DNA from: HR10 sp964615335
Lineage (GTDB): Bacteria > Acidobacteriota > Blastocatellia > HR10
Direction of reading: 5' to 3'
DNA: 64,000 nt
NCBI GenBank assembly: GCA_964615335.1
Contig: CAZTMT010000016.1
Span: 1 to 64,000, forward strand
Positions within the stretch are counted from its first letter, which is position 1; the number at the start of each line of letters is the position of its first letter. Shown here in pieces: positions 45,403 to 54,636 of the stretch. A program made the position numbers and the translations under genes. The notes beneath the pieces were generated by a model, which saw nothing but the letters and a program-made list of their open reading frames with translations, was not told where the DNA came from and made no database searches.

Positions 45403-45432
45403 AGTATCTCACATTCCGGCAGAGGAGGGCAA
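45403..45432 (-). promoter_or_regulatory. Promoter candidate for the acyl-CoA dehydrogenase gene
   Basis: Minus strand TTGCCC (45427-45432), 18-bp spacer, GATACT (45403-45408). It lies in the divergent region with the M16 peptidase promoter, giving back-to-back transcription from about 30 bp of separation. Confidence 0.5.
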
Positions 45433-45461
45433 TGAGGGAGTCCCCCGGTGTCCGTTCCTCG

Positions 45462-45490
45462 TTGCAGCCCTCTGGGCGCTGTGCTAGCAT
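45462..45490 (+). promoter_or_regulatory. Promoter candidate for the M16 peptidase-MBL-pur operon
   Basis: TTGCAG (45462-45467), 17-bp spacer, TAGCAT (45485-45490). The start near 45497 gives a leader of about 15 nt before ATG 45512, in which no clear Shine-Dalgarno is visible. Confidence 0.6.
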
Positions 45491-45511
45491 TCAGGTCTTC
45501 TCTTGGGATGT

Positions 45512-46777
45512 ATGGCGCGCGTGCGGAAGACGGTGACATCCAGTGGGCTCACGATCGTGAGCGAGCGCATGGATCACCTTCGCTCGGTGAGCGTGGGCAT
45601 CTGGGTGCGCGCCGGATCGCGTCACGAGCCGCTGGAGCAGTCGGGGATCGCGCATTTCATCGAGCATCTGGTCTTCAAGGGGACCGAGCGGCGCAGCACG
45701 CGAGAGATCGCCGCGGAATCGGACCTTCTGGGGGGGACGCTGGATGCCTTCACCAGCCACGAATACGCCGCCTATTCGGTGAAGATCCTGGATGAGCACC
45801 TGCCGCGCGCTTTCGATCTGTTGGCCGATCTGGTGACGGCCCCGCGATTCGATGCCCAGGAGATCGAGAAGGAGCGGCAGGTGATCCTGGAGGAGATGCG
45901 GCTTGTCGAGGATACGCCCGATGATCTGGCCACCGAGATCTTCCTTCAGAACTTCTGGCCGCATCATCGGTTGGGGCAGCCGATTCTGGGGACCGAAGAG
46001 ACGCTCTCGCGCCTCACGCGCGAAGCTATCGTTCAGTACTGGCGGCAGCTCTACACGCCGCCCAATCTCATCGTCTCGGCGGCCGGGCAGATCGAGCACG
46101 AACGTCTGGTCGAGCTGGCCGTTCGGTATTTCGACTCCATCCCCGACAGCGGGATGCGCCCTCAGGATACGACGCCCGAGCCGCGCCCCCGGATCGTCTT
46201 GCAGGAGAAGGAGCAGCTCTCGGAGACGCAGATTCTGCTCGGCGCGACATGTCCCTCCTTGCGTTCCCGAGATCGGCACGCCGTCCTCATGCTCAGCTCC
46301 ATTCTCGGAGGGGGGACGAGTTCGCGCCTCTTTCAAACCATTCGCGAGGATCATGGCCTGGCCTATGCCACAAGCACCGGGACCATGCTCTTCTCCGATA
46401 CGGGCATCCTCTTCGTTCACGCGGCGACGTCTCCCCGAAATGTCCCGCGCACACTGGATCTCATCATCGCTGAGCTGCGACGCCTCAAGCGAGAGTCGGT
46501 CTCCCCAGAGGAATTGCATCGGGCTAAGGAGCAGGCGAAAGCGGCGACCGTGCTCAGCCTGGAGTCTTCCAACGCGCGCATGGCGCACATTGCGCAGCAG
46601 GAGATCTACTTCGGGCATCAGACCAGTTACGATCAGATCCTCAAAAGCATCGAAGCCGTCTCCGTGGAGGACGTGCATCGGCTCGCTCAGCAGATCTTTC
46701 AGACCGAGGCTTTGGCTCTGGTCCTGCTGGGGCGTCTTAATGGATTGCAGGTGGATTACGCGCAGTTGGCCTGTTGA
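45512..46777 (+). CDS. M16-family zinc metallopeptidase
   Basis: 421 residues from ATG 45512 (TTG 45503 would add three residues). The inverted zinc motif HFIEH (HxxEH, about 48-52) and a downstream Glu in VILEEM complete the pitrilysin/MPP site. The two-domain pattern with TSHEYAAY and the C-terminal ILGGGTSSRLFQTIREDHGLAY is standard. No signal peptide, so it is probably cytoplasmic. First gene of a tightly spaced set that continues with an MBL hydrolase and purB. Confidence 0.92.
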   Translation: MARVRKTVTSSGLTIVSERMDHLRSVSVGIWVRAGSRHEPLEQSGIAHFIEHLVFKGTERRSTREIAAESDLLGGTLDAFTSHEYAAYSVKILDEHLPRAFDLLADLVTAPRFDAQEIEKERQVILEEMRLVEDTPDDLATEIFLQNFWPHHRLGQPILGTEETLSRLTREAIVQYWRQLYTPPNLIVSAAGQIEHERLVELAVRYFDSIPDSGMRPQDTTPEPRPRIVLQEKEQLSETQILLGATCPSLRSRDRHAVLMLSSILGGGTSSRLFQTIREDHGLAYATSTGTMLFSDTGILFVHAATSPRNVPRTLDLIIAELRRLKRESVSPEELHRAKEQAKAATVLSLESSNARMAHIAQQEIYFGHQTSYDQILKSIEAVSVEDVHRLAQQIFQTEALALVLLGRLNGLQVDYAQLAC

Positions 46778-46812
46778 GCCGATCCCGGCGGGAGGGCGTG
46801 AGGGGGAGGAGC

Positions 46813-47607
46813 ATGCGGATCAGCATCCTGGGAAGTTCCAGCTCGGGCAATGCGACTCTGTTGGTCTTTGGGACGACGCGCGTGCTTTTGGACGCCGGGT
46901 TCTCGGCGCGCGAGCTGGCCCGGCGGTTGAAGGCGGTCGGGGAGGACATCTCGCGCCTGTCGGCCATCGTCCTCACGCATGAGCATACGGATCACATTCG
47001 GAGCGTTCCGCGGCTGGCGCGCACGCTGGGAATTCCCGTCTTCATCTCGCGAGCCAGTTGCGAGATGTGGAATCGGATGAATCCCGCCCATCCCCTTGTG
47101 GCCGCCGAGTACATCGTGGCCGAACAACCCTTCCAGATCGGACCGATGACATTCCGCCCTTTCGCCGTCCCGCACGATGCTGCCGATACGCTCGCCTTCA
47201 CGATCGAGGCGGGCGGAGTGAGGGTGGGATATGTGACCGATCTCGGCTATATCCCCCACCTGGTCGCCGAACGAGTGAAGGGATCGGATGCCCTCTTGCT
47301 GGAAGCGAATCACGATCTGGAGATGTTGCGCAACGGACCCTATCCCTGGTCCGTCAAGCAGCGCATTCTCAGCCGGCATGGGCATCTCTCCAATGAAGAG
47401 ATGGCGCGCTTTTTGCGTGAAGACTTCGATGGGCGCGCGCACTACATCGTGCTCATGCATGTGAGCCGGACCAACAATCATCCGGAGCTGGCCCGCTGGG
47501 CCGCTCTGGAAGCTCTGCAGGCCCGCAGTTCTCTCCTGGCCCGCGATGCTGAGAGACGGATTCGCGTGGCCGAACCCGATCGTCCGAGCGAATGGATCGA
47601 GCTATGA
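46813..47607 (+). CDS. MBL-fold metallo-hydrolase (YycJ/WalJ-like)
   Basis: 264 residues from ATG 46813 (GGGGGAGGAGC upstream). SSSSGNATLL is a family signature, HxHxDH reads THEHTDH, and further metal ligands lie in VPHDAADTLAF and LEANHD. WalJ-type members link to cell-wall or DNA metabolism; some are nucleases. The stop overlaps purB by ATGA. Confidence 0.9.
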   Translation: MRISILGSSSSGNATLLVFGTTRVLLDAGFSARELARRLKAVGEDISRLSAIVLTHEHTDHIRSVPRLARTLGIPVFISRASCEMWNRMNPAHPLVAAEYIVAEQPFQIGPMTFRPFAVPHDAADTLAFTIEAGGVRVGYVTDLGYIPHLVAERVKGSDALLLEANHDLEMLRNGPYPWSVKQRILSRHGHLSNEEMARFLREDFDGRAHYIVLMHVSRTNNHPELARWAALEALQARSSLLARDAERRIRVAEPDRPSEWIEL

Positions 47608-48935
47608 TCCCGCGCTACACGCTGCCCGAGATGGGCGCCATCTGGAGTGAAGAGAACAAATTCCGGAAGTGGCTGGAGGTGGAGCTGGCTGTCTGTGAGG
47701 TCCTGGCCGAGCGCGGGCGCATCCCTGAGGAGGCGCTGGAACGCCTTCAGGCGCGCGCCCGCGTGGATGTGGCGCGCATTCAGGAGATCGAGCGGACGAC
47801 GCGCCATGATGTCATCGCTTTCCTGGAAGCTCTGGCCGAGGCCGTGGGTCCCGACGCGCGCTTTCTCCACTGGGGGCTCACCTCTTCGGACGTCGTGGAT
47901 ACGGCGACGGCGCTTCTTCTGCGCGATTCGGCCGATTTGCTCCTGCAGCGCCTGGAGCGATTGAGCGAAGTCCTGCGACGTCGCGCCTTCCAGTTCAAGG
48001 AGACCCCTATGGTCGGACGCACCCATGGGGTCCACGCCGAGCCGATCACGTTCGGATTGAAATGGGCCCTCTGGTATGCGGAGGCGGGGCGCCATCGAGA
48101 ACGCCTGCAACGGGCGCGCGAGCAGATCAGCGTGGGGAAGATCTCAGGGCCCGTCGGGACGTTCGCCCATCTGGATCCTGATGTGGAAGAGGCCGTCTGT
48201 CGCCGATTGGGATTGCGGCCGGATCCGATCTCTTCGCAGATCATTCAGCGAGATCGTCATGCCGAATTCCTCGCCGCGCTGGCCCTGCTGGCTTCGTTTC
48301 TGGAGAAGATCGCTCTGGAGATTCGGCATCTTCAGCGCACCGAGGTGCGGGAGGCCGAGGAGTTCTTCGCGACCGGCCAGAAGGGGTCTTCGGCCATGCC
48401 CCACAAGCGCAACCCCATCGCGGCGGAGCAGATTTGCGGTCTGGCCCGCGTTGTGCGCGCCAATCTCCTGGCGGCCCTGGAGAACATCCCCCTCTGGCAC
48501 GAGCGCGACATCTCGCACTCGTCAGTCGAACGGTTCATCTTCCCCCAGAGCTGCATCCTCACCGATTATCTGCTTCATCGTACGACGGAGTTGCTCGAGC
48601 GATTGATCGTCTATCCGGAGCGCATGCGGGAGAATCTCGAAGCGACGCGCGGGTTGATCTTCAGCGGAGAGCTGTTGCTGGCGCTCACCGAGCGCGGCCT
48701 CTCCCGCGAGCGCGCCTACGAGATCGTTCAGCGCCAGGCCCAGCGCGCCTGGGATGAAGGGGCGGATTTCCGGCAGCTCGTGCGCGAGGACCCCGAGATC
48801 CGGGCCTGGCTCACGCCCGAGGAGATCGAGGCCCTCTTCCGCCTGGACAGGATGCTCCGGCATGTGGATACAATCTTCCGTCGTGTCTTCGGCGAATCGG
48901 CGGGTCAAGCCGAAGGGGAGAGAGCACAGCCGTGA
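47604..48935 (+). CDS. purB: Adenylosuccinate lyase
   Basis: 443 residues from ATG 47604. Signature loop SSAMPHKRNP, conserved GRTHGVHAEP and SSDVVDTATA. Splits SAICAR and adenylosuccinate to fumarate in purine synthesis. Coupled upstream by ATGA to the MBL gene and downstream by GTGA to purS. Confidence 0.96.
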   Translation: MIPRYTLPEMGAIWSEENKFRKWLEVELAVCEVLAERGRIPEEALERLQARARVDVARIQEIERTTRHDVIAFLEALAEAVGPDARFLHWGLTSSDVVDTATALLLRDSADLLLQRLERLSEVLRRRAFQFKETPMVGRTHGVHAEPITFGLKWALWYAEAGRHRERLQRAREQISVGKISGPVGTFAHLDPDVEEAVCRRLGLRPDPISSQIIQRDRHAEFLAALALLASFLEKIALEIRHLQRTEVREAEEFFATGQKGSSAMPHKRNPIAAEQICGLARVVRANLLAALENIPLWHERDISHSSVERFIFPQSCILTDYLLHRTTELLERLIVYPERMRENLEATRGLIFSGELLLALTERGLSRERAYEIVQRQAQRAWDEGADFRQLVREDPEIRAWLTPEEIEALFRLDRMLRHVDTIFRRVFGESAGQAEGERAQP

Positions 48936-49192
48936 GAGCGATCGTGCGCGTCACCTTGAAAAAGAGCGTTCTGGATCCTCAAGGGCAGGCCATTCATCAA
49001 GCTCTCCGCACGCTCGGATACGAGAGCATCCGCGAGATCCGACAGGGGAAATACTTTGAAATCGAAGTGGATGATGCCGTGTCGCCGGATGAGGGGCGCG
49101 CCCTGCTGGAGAGAATCGCTCGCGAGGTGCTCGCCAATCCCGTTCTCGAAGACTACGAGGTCGAAGTCGAAACGGAGGGAGGAAGGGGATGA
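48932..49192 (+). CDS. purS: Phosphoribosylformylglycinamidine synthase subunit PurS
   Basis: 86 residues. Typical PurS with KKSVLDPQGQAIHQALRTLGY and ISEIRQGKYFEI-like core (here SIREIRQGKYFEI), ending in a Glu-rich tail. Bridges PurL and PurQ. GTG start overlaps purB; stop overlaps the purQ ATG. Confidence 0.95.
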   Translation: MRAIVRVTLKKSVLDPQGQAIHQALRTLGYESIREIRQGKYFEIEVDDAVSPDEGRALLERIAREVLANPVLEDYEVEVETEGGRG

Positions 49193-49893
49193 AGTTTGGC
49201 GTCGTCGTCTTTCCCGGTTCCAACTGCGATCATGATGCCTATCATGTGATCAGCAAGGTTCTCGGTCAGCCGGTGGACTTCATCTGGCACGAGCAGCGCG
49301 CGCTGGGCGAGTATGACGCCGTGATCCTCCCCGGGGGCTTCTCCTACGGCGATTATCTGCGCGCCGGCGCGCTGGCCCGCTTCAGTCCCATCATGAGCGC
49401 CGTGCGCGAATTCGCCGCGCGCGGAGGGTTCGTCCTGGGCATCTGTAACGGTTTTCAGATCCTCTGCGAGAGTGGCCTTCTGCCGGGCGCCCTCATGCGG
49501 AATCGCGGCCGCCGCTTCCTCTGCCAGTTCGTGCATGTTCGGGTCGAATCTTCGGAGACTCCTTTCACGCATCTTTATCGGAAGGGGCAGGTGCTCTATC
49601 TCCCCATCGCTCATGGGGAGGGGAATTACTACTGCGATCCGGAGACGCTCGCCGAACTCCGGCGTGAGGACCGCATCATCTTCCGCTATTGCGATGCTCA
49701 GGGGAATGTGACCGAGCAGGCCAATCCCAACGGGTCTCTGGATAACATCGCGGGCATCTGCAATCGCGAGCGGAATGTCCTCGGGATGATGCCGCATCCG
49801 GAGCGCGCGTCCGAGGAGATCCTGGGCAGCGCTGATGGGCGGGAGCTTTTTCACTCGCTCGCCCTCGTTCTGGCCGCCATAACGCGCGAGTGA
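49189..49893 (+). CDS. purQ: Phosphoribosylformylglycinamidine synthase subunit PurQ
   Basis: 234 residues, class I glutamine amidotransferase: FPGSNCDHDAY, nucleophile Cys in GICNGFQIL, catalytic His-Glu in MMPHPERASEE. Supplies ammonia to PurL for FGAM synthesis. PurL is not in the window. The patatin gene follows with a GTGA overlap. Confidence 0.95.
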   Translation: MKFGVVVFPGSNCDHDAYHVISKVLGQPVDFIWHEQRALGEYDAVILPGGFSYGDYLRAGALARFSPIMSAVREFAARGGFVLGICNGFQILCESGLLPGALMRNRGRRFLCQFVHVRVESSETPFTHLYRKGQVLYLPIAHGEGNYYCDPETLAELRREDRIIFRYCDAQGNVTEQANPNGSLDNIAGICNRERNVLGMMPHPERASEEILGSADGRELFHSLALVLAAITRE

Positions 49894-50780
49894 GCGCGCT
49901 CTCGATGAGACCGGCGAAACCTGTGAGCCGCAGGCATCCCAAGATCGGGCTGGTCCTCGGCGGGGGAGGAGCCCGAGGGCTGGCGCATATCGGCGTCCTG
50001 AAGGTCCTCGAAGAAGCCAAGATCCCCATTGCGTGCATCGTCGGGACGAGCGTCGGAGCGTTCATCGGTGGAGCTTACGCGAGCGGCATCCCCCTGGAGC
50101 GCATGATCGAGATGGCACGCCGAATTCGCTGGAGGGATCTCGGGCCGCTTCGCCCCTCGCGGTTCGGCTTGCGCGATGGACGGCGCATGGAGGAATTCAT
50201 CCGCGCTCACTTCCCCGTCGCGCGATTTGAGGAGCTGCGTATTCCCCTGGCCGTCGTCGCCACCGATATCGCGACCGGTCAGATGCGCGTCTTCACTCGG
50301 GGGGATCTCGCTTTCGCCATCCGCGCCAGTTGCGCGATCCCGGGCTACTTCACACCCGTTCGGGATGAACAGGGGCGCCTGCTTGTGGACGGAGCGGTCG
50401 TCGCCAATCTCCCGACGCTGGTGGCCGTGACGCTTGGGGCCGAGCGCATCATCGCCGTGGACGTGAACGCCTATCCGATTATGGACAGGCCTCCGCGCAA
50501 TGCCTTTCAGATTTACACGCAGGCGCTCGCCATCCTCTCCTTCACGGCTCAATCGCACATGGCCGAACAGGCCGATGTCCTCATCTCCCCGGATGTCGCC
50601 TCGTTCCCTTGGGACGAGTTCCGCCATGCCGACGAGCTGATTCGAGCGGGAGAAGAAGCGGCGCGGAAGCGTCTTCCCCAATGTCGGGCGCTCCTTCGGC
50701 GTCGGCCCGGGAGGTTCCTGGAGCAGGTGCGTCGAGCGTGGCTCGCGGTCCGGCATCGCGCCGTCCCCCTCCGGCGGTGA
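49890..50780 (+). CDS. Patatin-like phospholipase (RssA/NTE type)
   Basis: 296 residues from GTG 49890. Oxyanion-hole motif GGGGARGLAHIGVL, nucleophile GTSVGA (G-x-S-x-G) and catalytic Asp in VDGAVVANLP. Family members hydrolyse phospholipid acyl chains. Overlap with purQ indicates read-through transcription more than shared function. Confidence 0.9.
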   Translation: MSALSMRPAKPVSRRHPKIGLVLGGGGARGLAHIGVLKVLEEAKIPIACIVGTSVGAFIGGAYASGIPLERMIEMARRIRWRDLGPLRPSRFGLRDGRRMEEFIRAHFPVARFEELRIPLAVVATDIATGQMRVFTRGDLAFAIRASCAIPGYFTPVRDEQGRLLVDGAVVANLPTLVAVTLGAERIIAVDVNAYPIMDRPPRNAFQIYTQALAILSFTAQSHMAEQADVLISPDVASFPWDEFRHADELIRAGEEAARKRLPQCRALLRRRPGRFLEQVRRAWLAVRHRAVPLRR

Positions 50781-50790
50781 CGCTCCCTGC

Positions 50791-50820
50791 TTGCCTGCCC
50801 CGTACCGGGTGCGATATAGT
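50791..50820 (+). promoter_or_regulatory. Promoter candidate before the ALDH region
   Basis: TTGCCT (50791-50796), 18-bp spacer, TATAGT (50815-50820). It would start transcription near 50827, about 5 nt before the small reading frame at 50832 and about 180 nt before the aldehyde dehydrogenase. Confidence 0.55.
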
Positions 50821-50831
50821 GAACGGGGCGG

Positions 50832-50993
50832 ATGATGCGGGCCGATCTCAAATCGCATGAGGGTGTCCGAGGCGTCATCTCTGCGTTTCACGTCTTCTGT
50901 ATCGCCTTCGCTTCGTCTGCCTTCCCTGCCGACCTGGCGGGATGGTGTTTTCGCACGCATGACTTTTCTTCGGAAGCGATGAACTTCATCTGA
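50832..50993 (+). CDS. Candidate 53-residue leader or small exported peptide
   Basis: ATG 50832 to TGA 50991, placed right after a promoter with no room for a leader and ending just before the aldehyde dehydrogenase ribosome site (TGAGGAGGG). The middle is hydrophobic (VISAFHVFCIAFASSAFPA) and looks like a signal peptide or membrane anchor. It could be a regulatory upstream peptide or a real small protein, or a chance frame. Confidence 0.33.
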   Translation: MMRADLKSHEGVRGVISAFHVFCIAFASSAFPADLAGWCFRTHDFSSEAMNFI

Positions 50994-51004
50994 GGAGGGA
51001 ACTT

Positions 51005-52585
51005 ATGGCGAAAGCGAAGCCTGCTCTGGATCGCGCGAAGGTGGCCAGGAAAGCCCCGGCGATCCGAACGGCGACAGCCCCGCGTTTCTTCAACTACATC
51101 AACGGGGAATGGGTGCCCTCGGTCACGGGGGAATATTTCGAGAATCGCAATCCGGCCGACACGCGCGATCTCATTGGTCTTTTCCCGAAATCCAATGCCG
51201 AAGATGTCGCGCGCGCGGTCGCTGCTGCGCGCGAGGCCTATGACCGATGGCGCTTGGTCCCGGCCCCCAAGCGCGCCGAGATCCTGTTCCGCCTGGGCGA
51301 GATCTTGATCCGACGCAAAGAAGCCTTCGCGCGCGACATGACGCGCGAGATGGGGAAAATCCTCAAGGAATCGCGCGGAGACGTTCAGGAGGCCATTGAC
51401 ATCTGCTACTTCACCGCGGGCGAAGGGCGCCGGATGTATGGTCAGACGACGCCCTCGGAGCTGCCGAATAAGTTCGCCATGTCAGTCCGCATGCCCGTGG
51501 GCGTGTGCGCCATCATCACGCCGTGGAATTTCCCCATGGCGATCCCTTCCTGGAAGCTCATGCCGGCAATCCTCTGCGGCAATACCGTCGTGATGAAGCC
51601 GGCGACGGATACGCCGCTGTCGGTCTATAATCTCGTCAAGGCCTGCGAAGAGGCCGGCGTTCCTCCGGGCGTCGTCAATCTCGTGACGGGCTCCGGATCG
51701 AGCGTGGGCACGCCGCTAATGACCCATCCCGATGTGCGCCTGGTCTCTTTCACGGGCTCGACCGAAGTGGGACGCAAAGTCTCCGAGGCCTGCGCGCCCT
51801 CGTTCAAAAAGTGCAATCTGGAGATGGGAGGCAAGAACGTCATCATCGTCATGGACGACGCGAACCTGGAGCTGGCTGTGGATGGAGCCATCTGGGGAGG
51901 ATTCGGCACGAGCGGACAGCGCTGCACGGCTTCCAGCCGAATCGTCGTGCATAAGAAGGTCTACAAGCGATTCCTCGAGCGATTCGTCGAGCGAGCCCGG
52001 GCCCTGCGCGTGGGCAACGGATTGGACGAACGTACCGAGATGGGGCCGATCATCAACGAGGCGCAGGTGGAATCCATCCTGCGATACATCGAGATCGGAA
52101 AGACGCAGGACCGCGCCCGGCTCATGTGCGGAGGCCGCCGGCTGACGCACGGCGAATATGCCTACGGCTATTTCATCGAGCCGACGGTCTTCGCCGATTG
52201 CCATCCGGATATGGTCATCTGCCAGGAGGAGATCTTCGGTCCCGTCGTCTCGGTGATCCCCTGCAGCTCGCTGGAGGAAGCCATCGAGATCGGCAATCGC
52301 GTCCGCTACGGCCTCTCCTCGGCCATCTATACGCAGGACATCAACAAGGCCTTCATCGCCATGCGCGAGATGTACACGGGCATCTTCTACGTCAATGCGC
52401 CGACGATCGGGGCTGAGACGCACCTGCCTTTTGGCGGAACCAAGGAGACGGGGAACGGCCATCGGGAAGCGGGCGTGCAAGCGCTGGATCTCTTCACCGA
52501 GTGGAAAGCCATCTACATTGACTACAGCGGTCGGCTCCAACGCGCGCAGATCGACACGGCGGAACTTGGCGGCTTCCCATCTTGA
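51005..52585 (+). CDS. NAD(P)-dependent aldehyde dehydrogenase
   Basis: 526 residues, GGAGGGAACTT before the ATG. ALDH superfamily: TPWNFPMAIPSWKLMPAILCGNTVVMKPA, SFTGSTEVG, catalytic Glu in LEMGGKN, nucleophile Cys in GQRCTASSR and EEIFGPVVSV. The long N-terminus (about 25 residues beyond the core) and MGKILKESRGDVQEAIDI resemble semialdehyde dehydrogenases such as the ALDH7/piperideine-carboxylate group, but the substrate cannot be fixed. It may be cotranscribed with the alanine dehydrogenase 68 bp downstream. Confidence 0.9.
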   Translation: MAKAKPALDRAKVARKAPAIRTATAPRFFNYINGEWVPSVTGEYFENRNPADTRDLIGLFPKSNAEDVARAVAAAREAYDRWRLVPAPKRAEILFRLGEILIRRKEAFARDMTREMGKILKESRGDVQEAIDICYFTAGEGRRMYGQTTPSELPNKFAMSVRMPVGVCAIITPWNFPMAIPSWKLMPAILCGNTVVMKPATDTPLSVYNLVKACEEAGVPPGVVNLVTGSGSSVGTPLMTHPDVRLVSFTGSTEVGRKVSEACAPSFKKCNLEMGGKNVIIVMDDANLELAVDGAIWGGFGTSGQRCTASSRIVVHKKVYKRFLERFVERARALRVGNGLDERTEMGPIINEAQVESILRYIEIGKTQDRARLMCGGRRLTHGEYAYGYFIEPTVFADCHPDMVICQEEIFGPVVSVIPCSSLEEAIEIGNRVRYGLSSAIYTQDINKAFIAMREMYTGIFYVNAPTIGAETHLPFGGTKETGNGHREAGVQALDLFTEWKAIYIDYSGRLQRAQIDTAELGGFPS

Positions 52586-52652
52586 CGGATCGGGAGCGAG
52601 GGTCCTGCCGGGCCCTCCTCCCGCGTCGCCTTGCCCGAGGGAGGAGAAGCAC

Positions 52653-53765
52653 ATGATCATCGGTGTTCCCAAGGAACTCAAGCCCGATGAGTACCGCGTG
52701 GGCGTCGTCCCGGCCGGCGTCCGGGCGCTGTGCGAGGAAGGGCATACGGTTTACATCGAGCGGGGCGCCGGCGAGGGAAGTGGTATCTCAGATCGCGAGT
52801 ATCGGGAGGCGGGCGCGCAGATCCTCGAGGACCCCGCCGAAGTCTGGGCCCGCGCCGAGATGATCCTCAAGGTGAAGGAGCCCACTCCTGGCGAATATGA
52901 GTATCTGCGAGAGGGTCAGATCGTGTTCACCTATCTGCATCTGGCCCCCGCGCCGGAGCTGACCCGAGAATTGCTCAAGCGCAAGGTCACCGGAATCGCC
53001 TACGAGACGATCACCGATGCCGCAGGACATCTGCCCCTGCTGACGCCCATGAGCGAAGTCGCCGGACGCATGGCCGTTCAGGTCGGCGCGACCTATTTGC
53101 AGAAAACTCATGGCGGACGGGGCGTCTTGCTTGGGGGAGTACCCGGCGTCCTTCCGGCGAAAGTCGTTATCCTCGGAGCCGGCGTCGTGGGAACGAATGC
53201 CGTTCGCATCGCCGTCGGCATGGGGGCCCAGGTGACCGTCATTGATAAGAATCTGGACCGATTGCGCTATCTGGACGAGATCTTCGGAGGCCATATTCGC
53301 ACGCTCGTCTCCAATAGCTACAATATCTGGAACGCTATCGAGAACGCGGATCTGGTCATCTGCGGCGTCCTCATTCCGGGGGCTTCGGCGCCCAAGCTCA
53401 TCACTCGGGAGATGCTCTCGTGCATGCACAAGGGGGCCGTCATCGTGGATGTCTCCGTGGATCAAGGGGGATGCGCCGAGACATCGCGTCCGACGACGCA
53501 TAGCGATCCCGTCTTCTTCGTGGACGATGTCCTGCATTATTGCGTCGCGAACATGCCCGGAGCCGTCCCGCGAACTTCGACCTTCGCCCTGACCAACGTG
53601 ACGCTCCCCTATGCGGTGAAGCTCGCCTCGATGGGATTGCGCGCAGCCATTCGATCCGATCCCGGCCTTCGCATGGGCGTCAATACGTACAAGGGATACG
53701 TCACGCATCCCGCAGTCGCCGAATCGCAGGGATTGGAGTATACGCCGATCGAGGACATCGAGTGA
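52653..53765 (+). CDS. ald: Alanine dehydrogenase
   Basis: 370 residues from ATG 52653 (GGGAGGAGAAGCAC upstream). Canonical Ald: MIIGVPKELKPDEYRVGVVPAGV, Lys in LKVKEP, His in YLHLAPAPELT, Rossmann GAGVVGTNAVRIA, DQGGCAETSRPTTH and YCVANMPGAVPRTST. Interconverts L-alanine and pyruvate plus ammonia with NAD. More conserved than the paralogue at 30814-31962. Confidence 0.96.
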   Translation: MIIGVPKELKPDEYRVGVVPAGVRALCEEGHTVYIERGAGEGSGISDREYREAGAQILEDPAEVWARAEMILKVKEPTPGEYEYLREGQIVFTYLHLAPAPELTRELLKRKVTGIAYETITDAAGHLPLLTPMSEVAGRMAVQVGATYLQKTHGGRGVLLGGVPGVLPAKVVILGAGVVGTNAVRIAVGMGAQVTVIDKNLDRLRYLDEIFGGHIRTLVSNSYNIWNAIENADLVICGVLIPGASAPKLITREMLSCMHKGAVIVDVSVDQGGCAETSRPTTHSDPVFFVDDVLHYCVANMPGAVPRTSTFALTNVTLPYAVKLASMGLRAAIRSDPGLRMGVNTYKGYVTHPAVAESQGLEYTPIEDIE

Positions 53766-54025
53766 CGCCTTTGAAGGGCGTGAGCGCGCCTTTCGGTGGC
53801 CCTATTGCGTGCTCTCTTTGCTCCGGGGTCTTGGCCAACTCTTCCTCCGACCGCTCACCGGACGCGGGGAGCTCGGCTGGCCGAAAACAGGGCGCTTCCG
53901 AGCCTCTCATCAAGCCCTCTTGAGAACCCCACCTCCGGCCTCAAGGAAATCAAAAGGGACTTGACAGACAGACACTATAATCCTGAGCTGTCTAGGTACT
54001 GAAATGCCTTGAAGGAGGTTCTGCC
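53766..54025. other. AT-richer intergenic with a TATAAT box
   Basis: 260 bp that begin a region with more A/T and lineage-specific genes. A short GGCG-N6-CGCC-TTT hairpin (about 53774-53793) may end ald. TTGACA (53961-53966) and TATAAT (53976-53981) are only 9 bp apart, too close for one promoter. The TATAAT lies between arms GACAG (53963-53967) and CTGTC (53988-53992), which could be an operator. Confidence 0.45.
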
Positions 54026-54592
54026 ATGAACCAGGCTCAGGGCTTCATCCGAAGAAGCCTGGTCATCGCCATGATCTGGGCGGCTCAGGCGGTTTTGGGG
54101 ATTTCTTTCGCAACCAGAGACTCCTCCGTGGCTCGAAATTCGAATCACGAAGATCGGGCTGTTGCGAGTCTGTCTACAGTCGAACTTGCTTCGAGCGCAC
54201 AAGATCAAGAAGACCGAAACCCACCAGTTATTGAGTTTGTTCCACCATTTTTGGTCTTAGTCCCGATTTTAGGCTTTGAGGTAGGCACCATTACGGGACT
54301 CGCGTACGACCTCGATCCCCCCTATGTCGTTGTACTCGCCTCCCTTCAAGCGAGCGCCACATTCTTTTGTATCGTTGAGGATATCGTCCCTTTTGGATTC
54401 ACCTTCACGATTCTCACGCCTACTGGGCGGGTAGAGACCGGATTGGGGTTAGGAGGGATAGCTGTATTCAGAGCTGTGGTACCGCCGCTTCCGAGTGCTT
54501 GGCCGTGTGGAGAGTATTCGATTTATGCTGTGGATTTCAACGGCAATAGCTCATTTGGAGTCGCCCCTGTAATCCTCTTCAGCATCTTTTGA
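54026..54592 (+). CDS. Exported protein, lineage-specific, unknown
   Basis: 188 residues, TGAAGGAGGTTCTGCC before the ATG. Signal peptide (about 9-28, LVIAMIWAAQAVLGISFA). The mature part has aromatic/proline beta-rich stretches (PPVIEFVPPFLVLVPILGF; PFGFTFTILTPTGRVETGLGLGG). No domain recognised. A 68-bp piece of its signal-peptide region is copied at 56930-56997. Confidence 0.65.
   Translation: MNQAQGFIRRSLVIAMIWAAQAVLGISFATRDSSVARNSNHEDRAVASLSTVELASSAQDQEDRNPPVIEFVPPFLVLVPILGFEVGTITGLAYDLDPPYVVVLASLQASATFFCIVEDIVPFGFTFTILTPTGRVETGLGLGGIAVFRAVVPPLPSAWPCGEYSIYAVDFNGNSSFGVAPVILFSIF
54060..54127 (+). repeat. 68-bp duplication, copy 1 (inside the signal peptide region)
   Basis: Matches 56930-56997 in the same orientation with 2 mismatches in 68 bp. 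Part of the exported-protein gene at 54026. Confidence 0.9.
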
Positions 54593-54636
54593 GAATTGGC
54601 TGTAATTGGTTAAACTTCCCTCCGAGGGAGGGGAGG

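Noticed and set aside
53961..53981. TTGACA with TATAAT as one sigma-70 promoter
   Set aside because: The two hexamers are 9 bp apart, too close for one promoter; the TATAAT may function alone or with a different -35.
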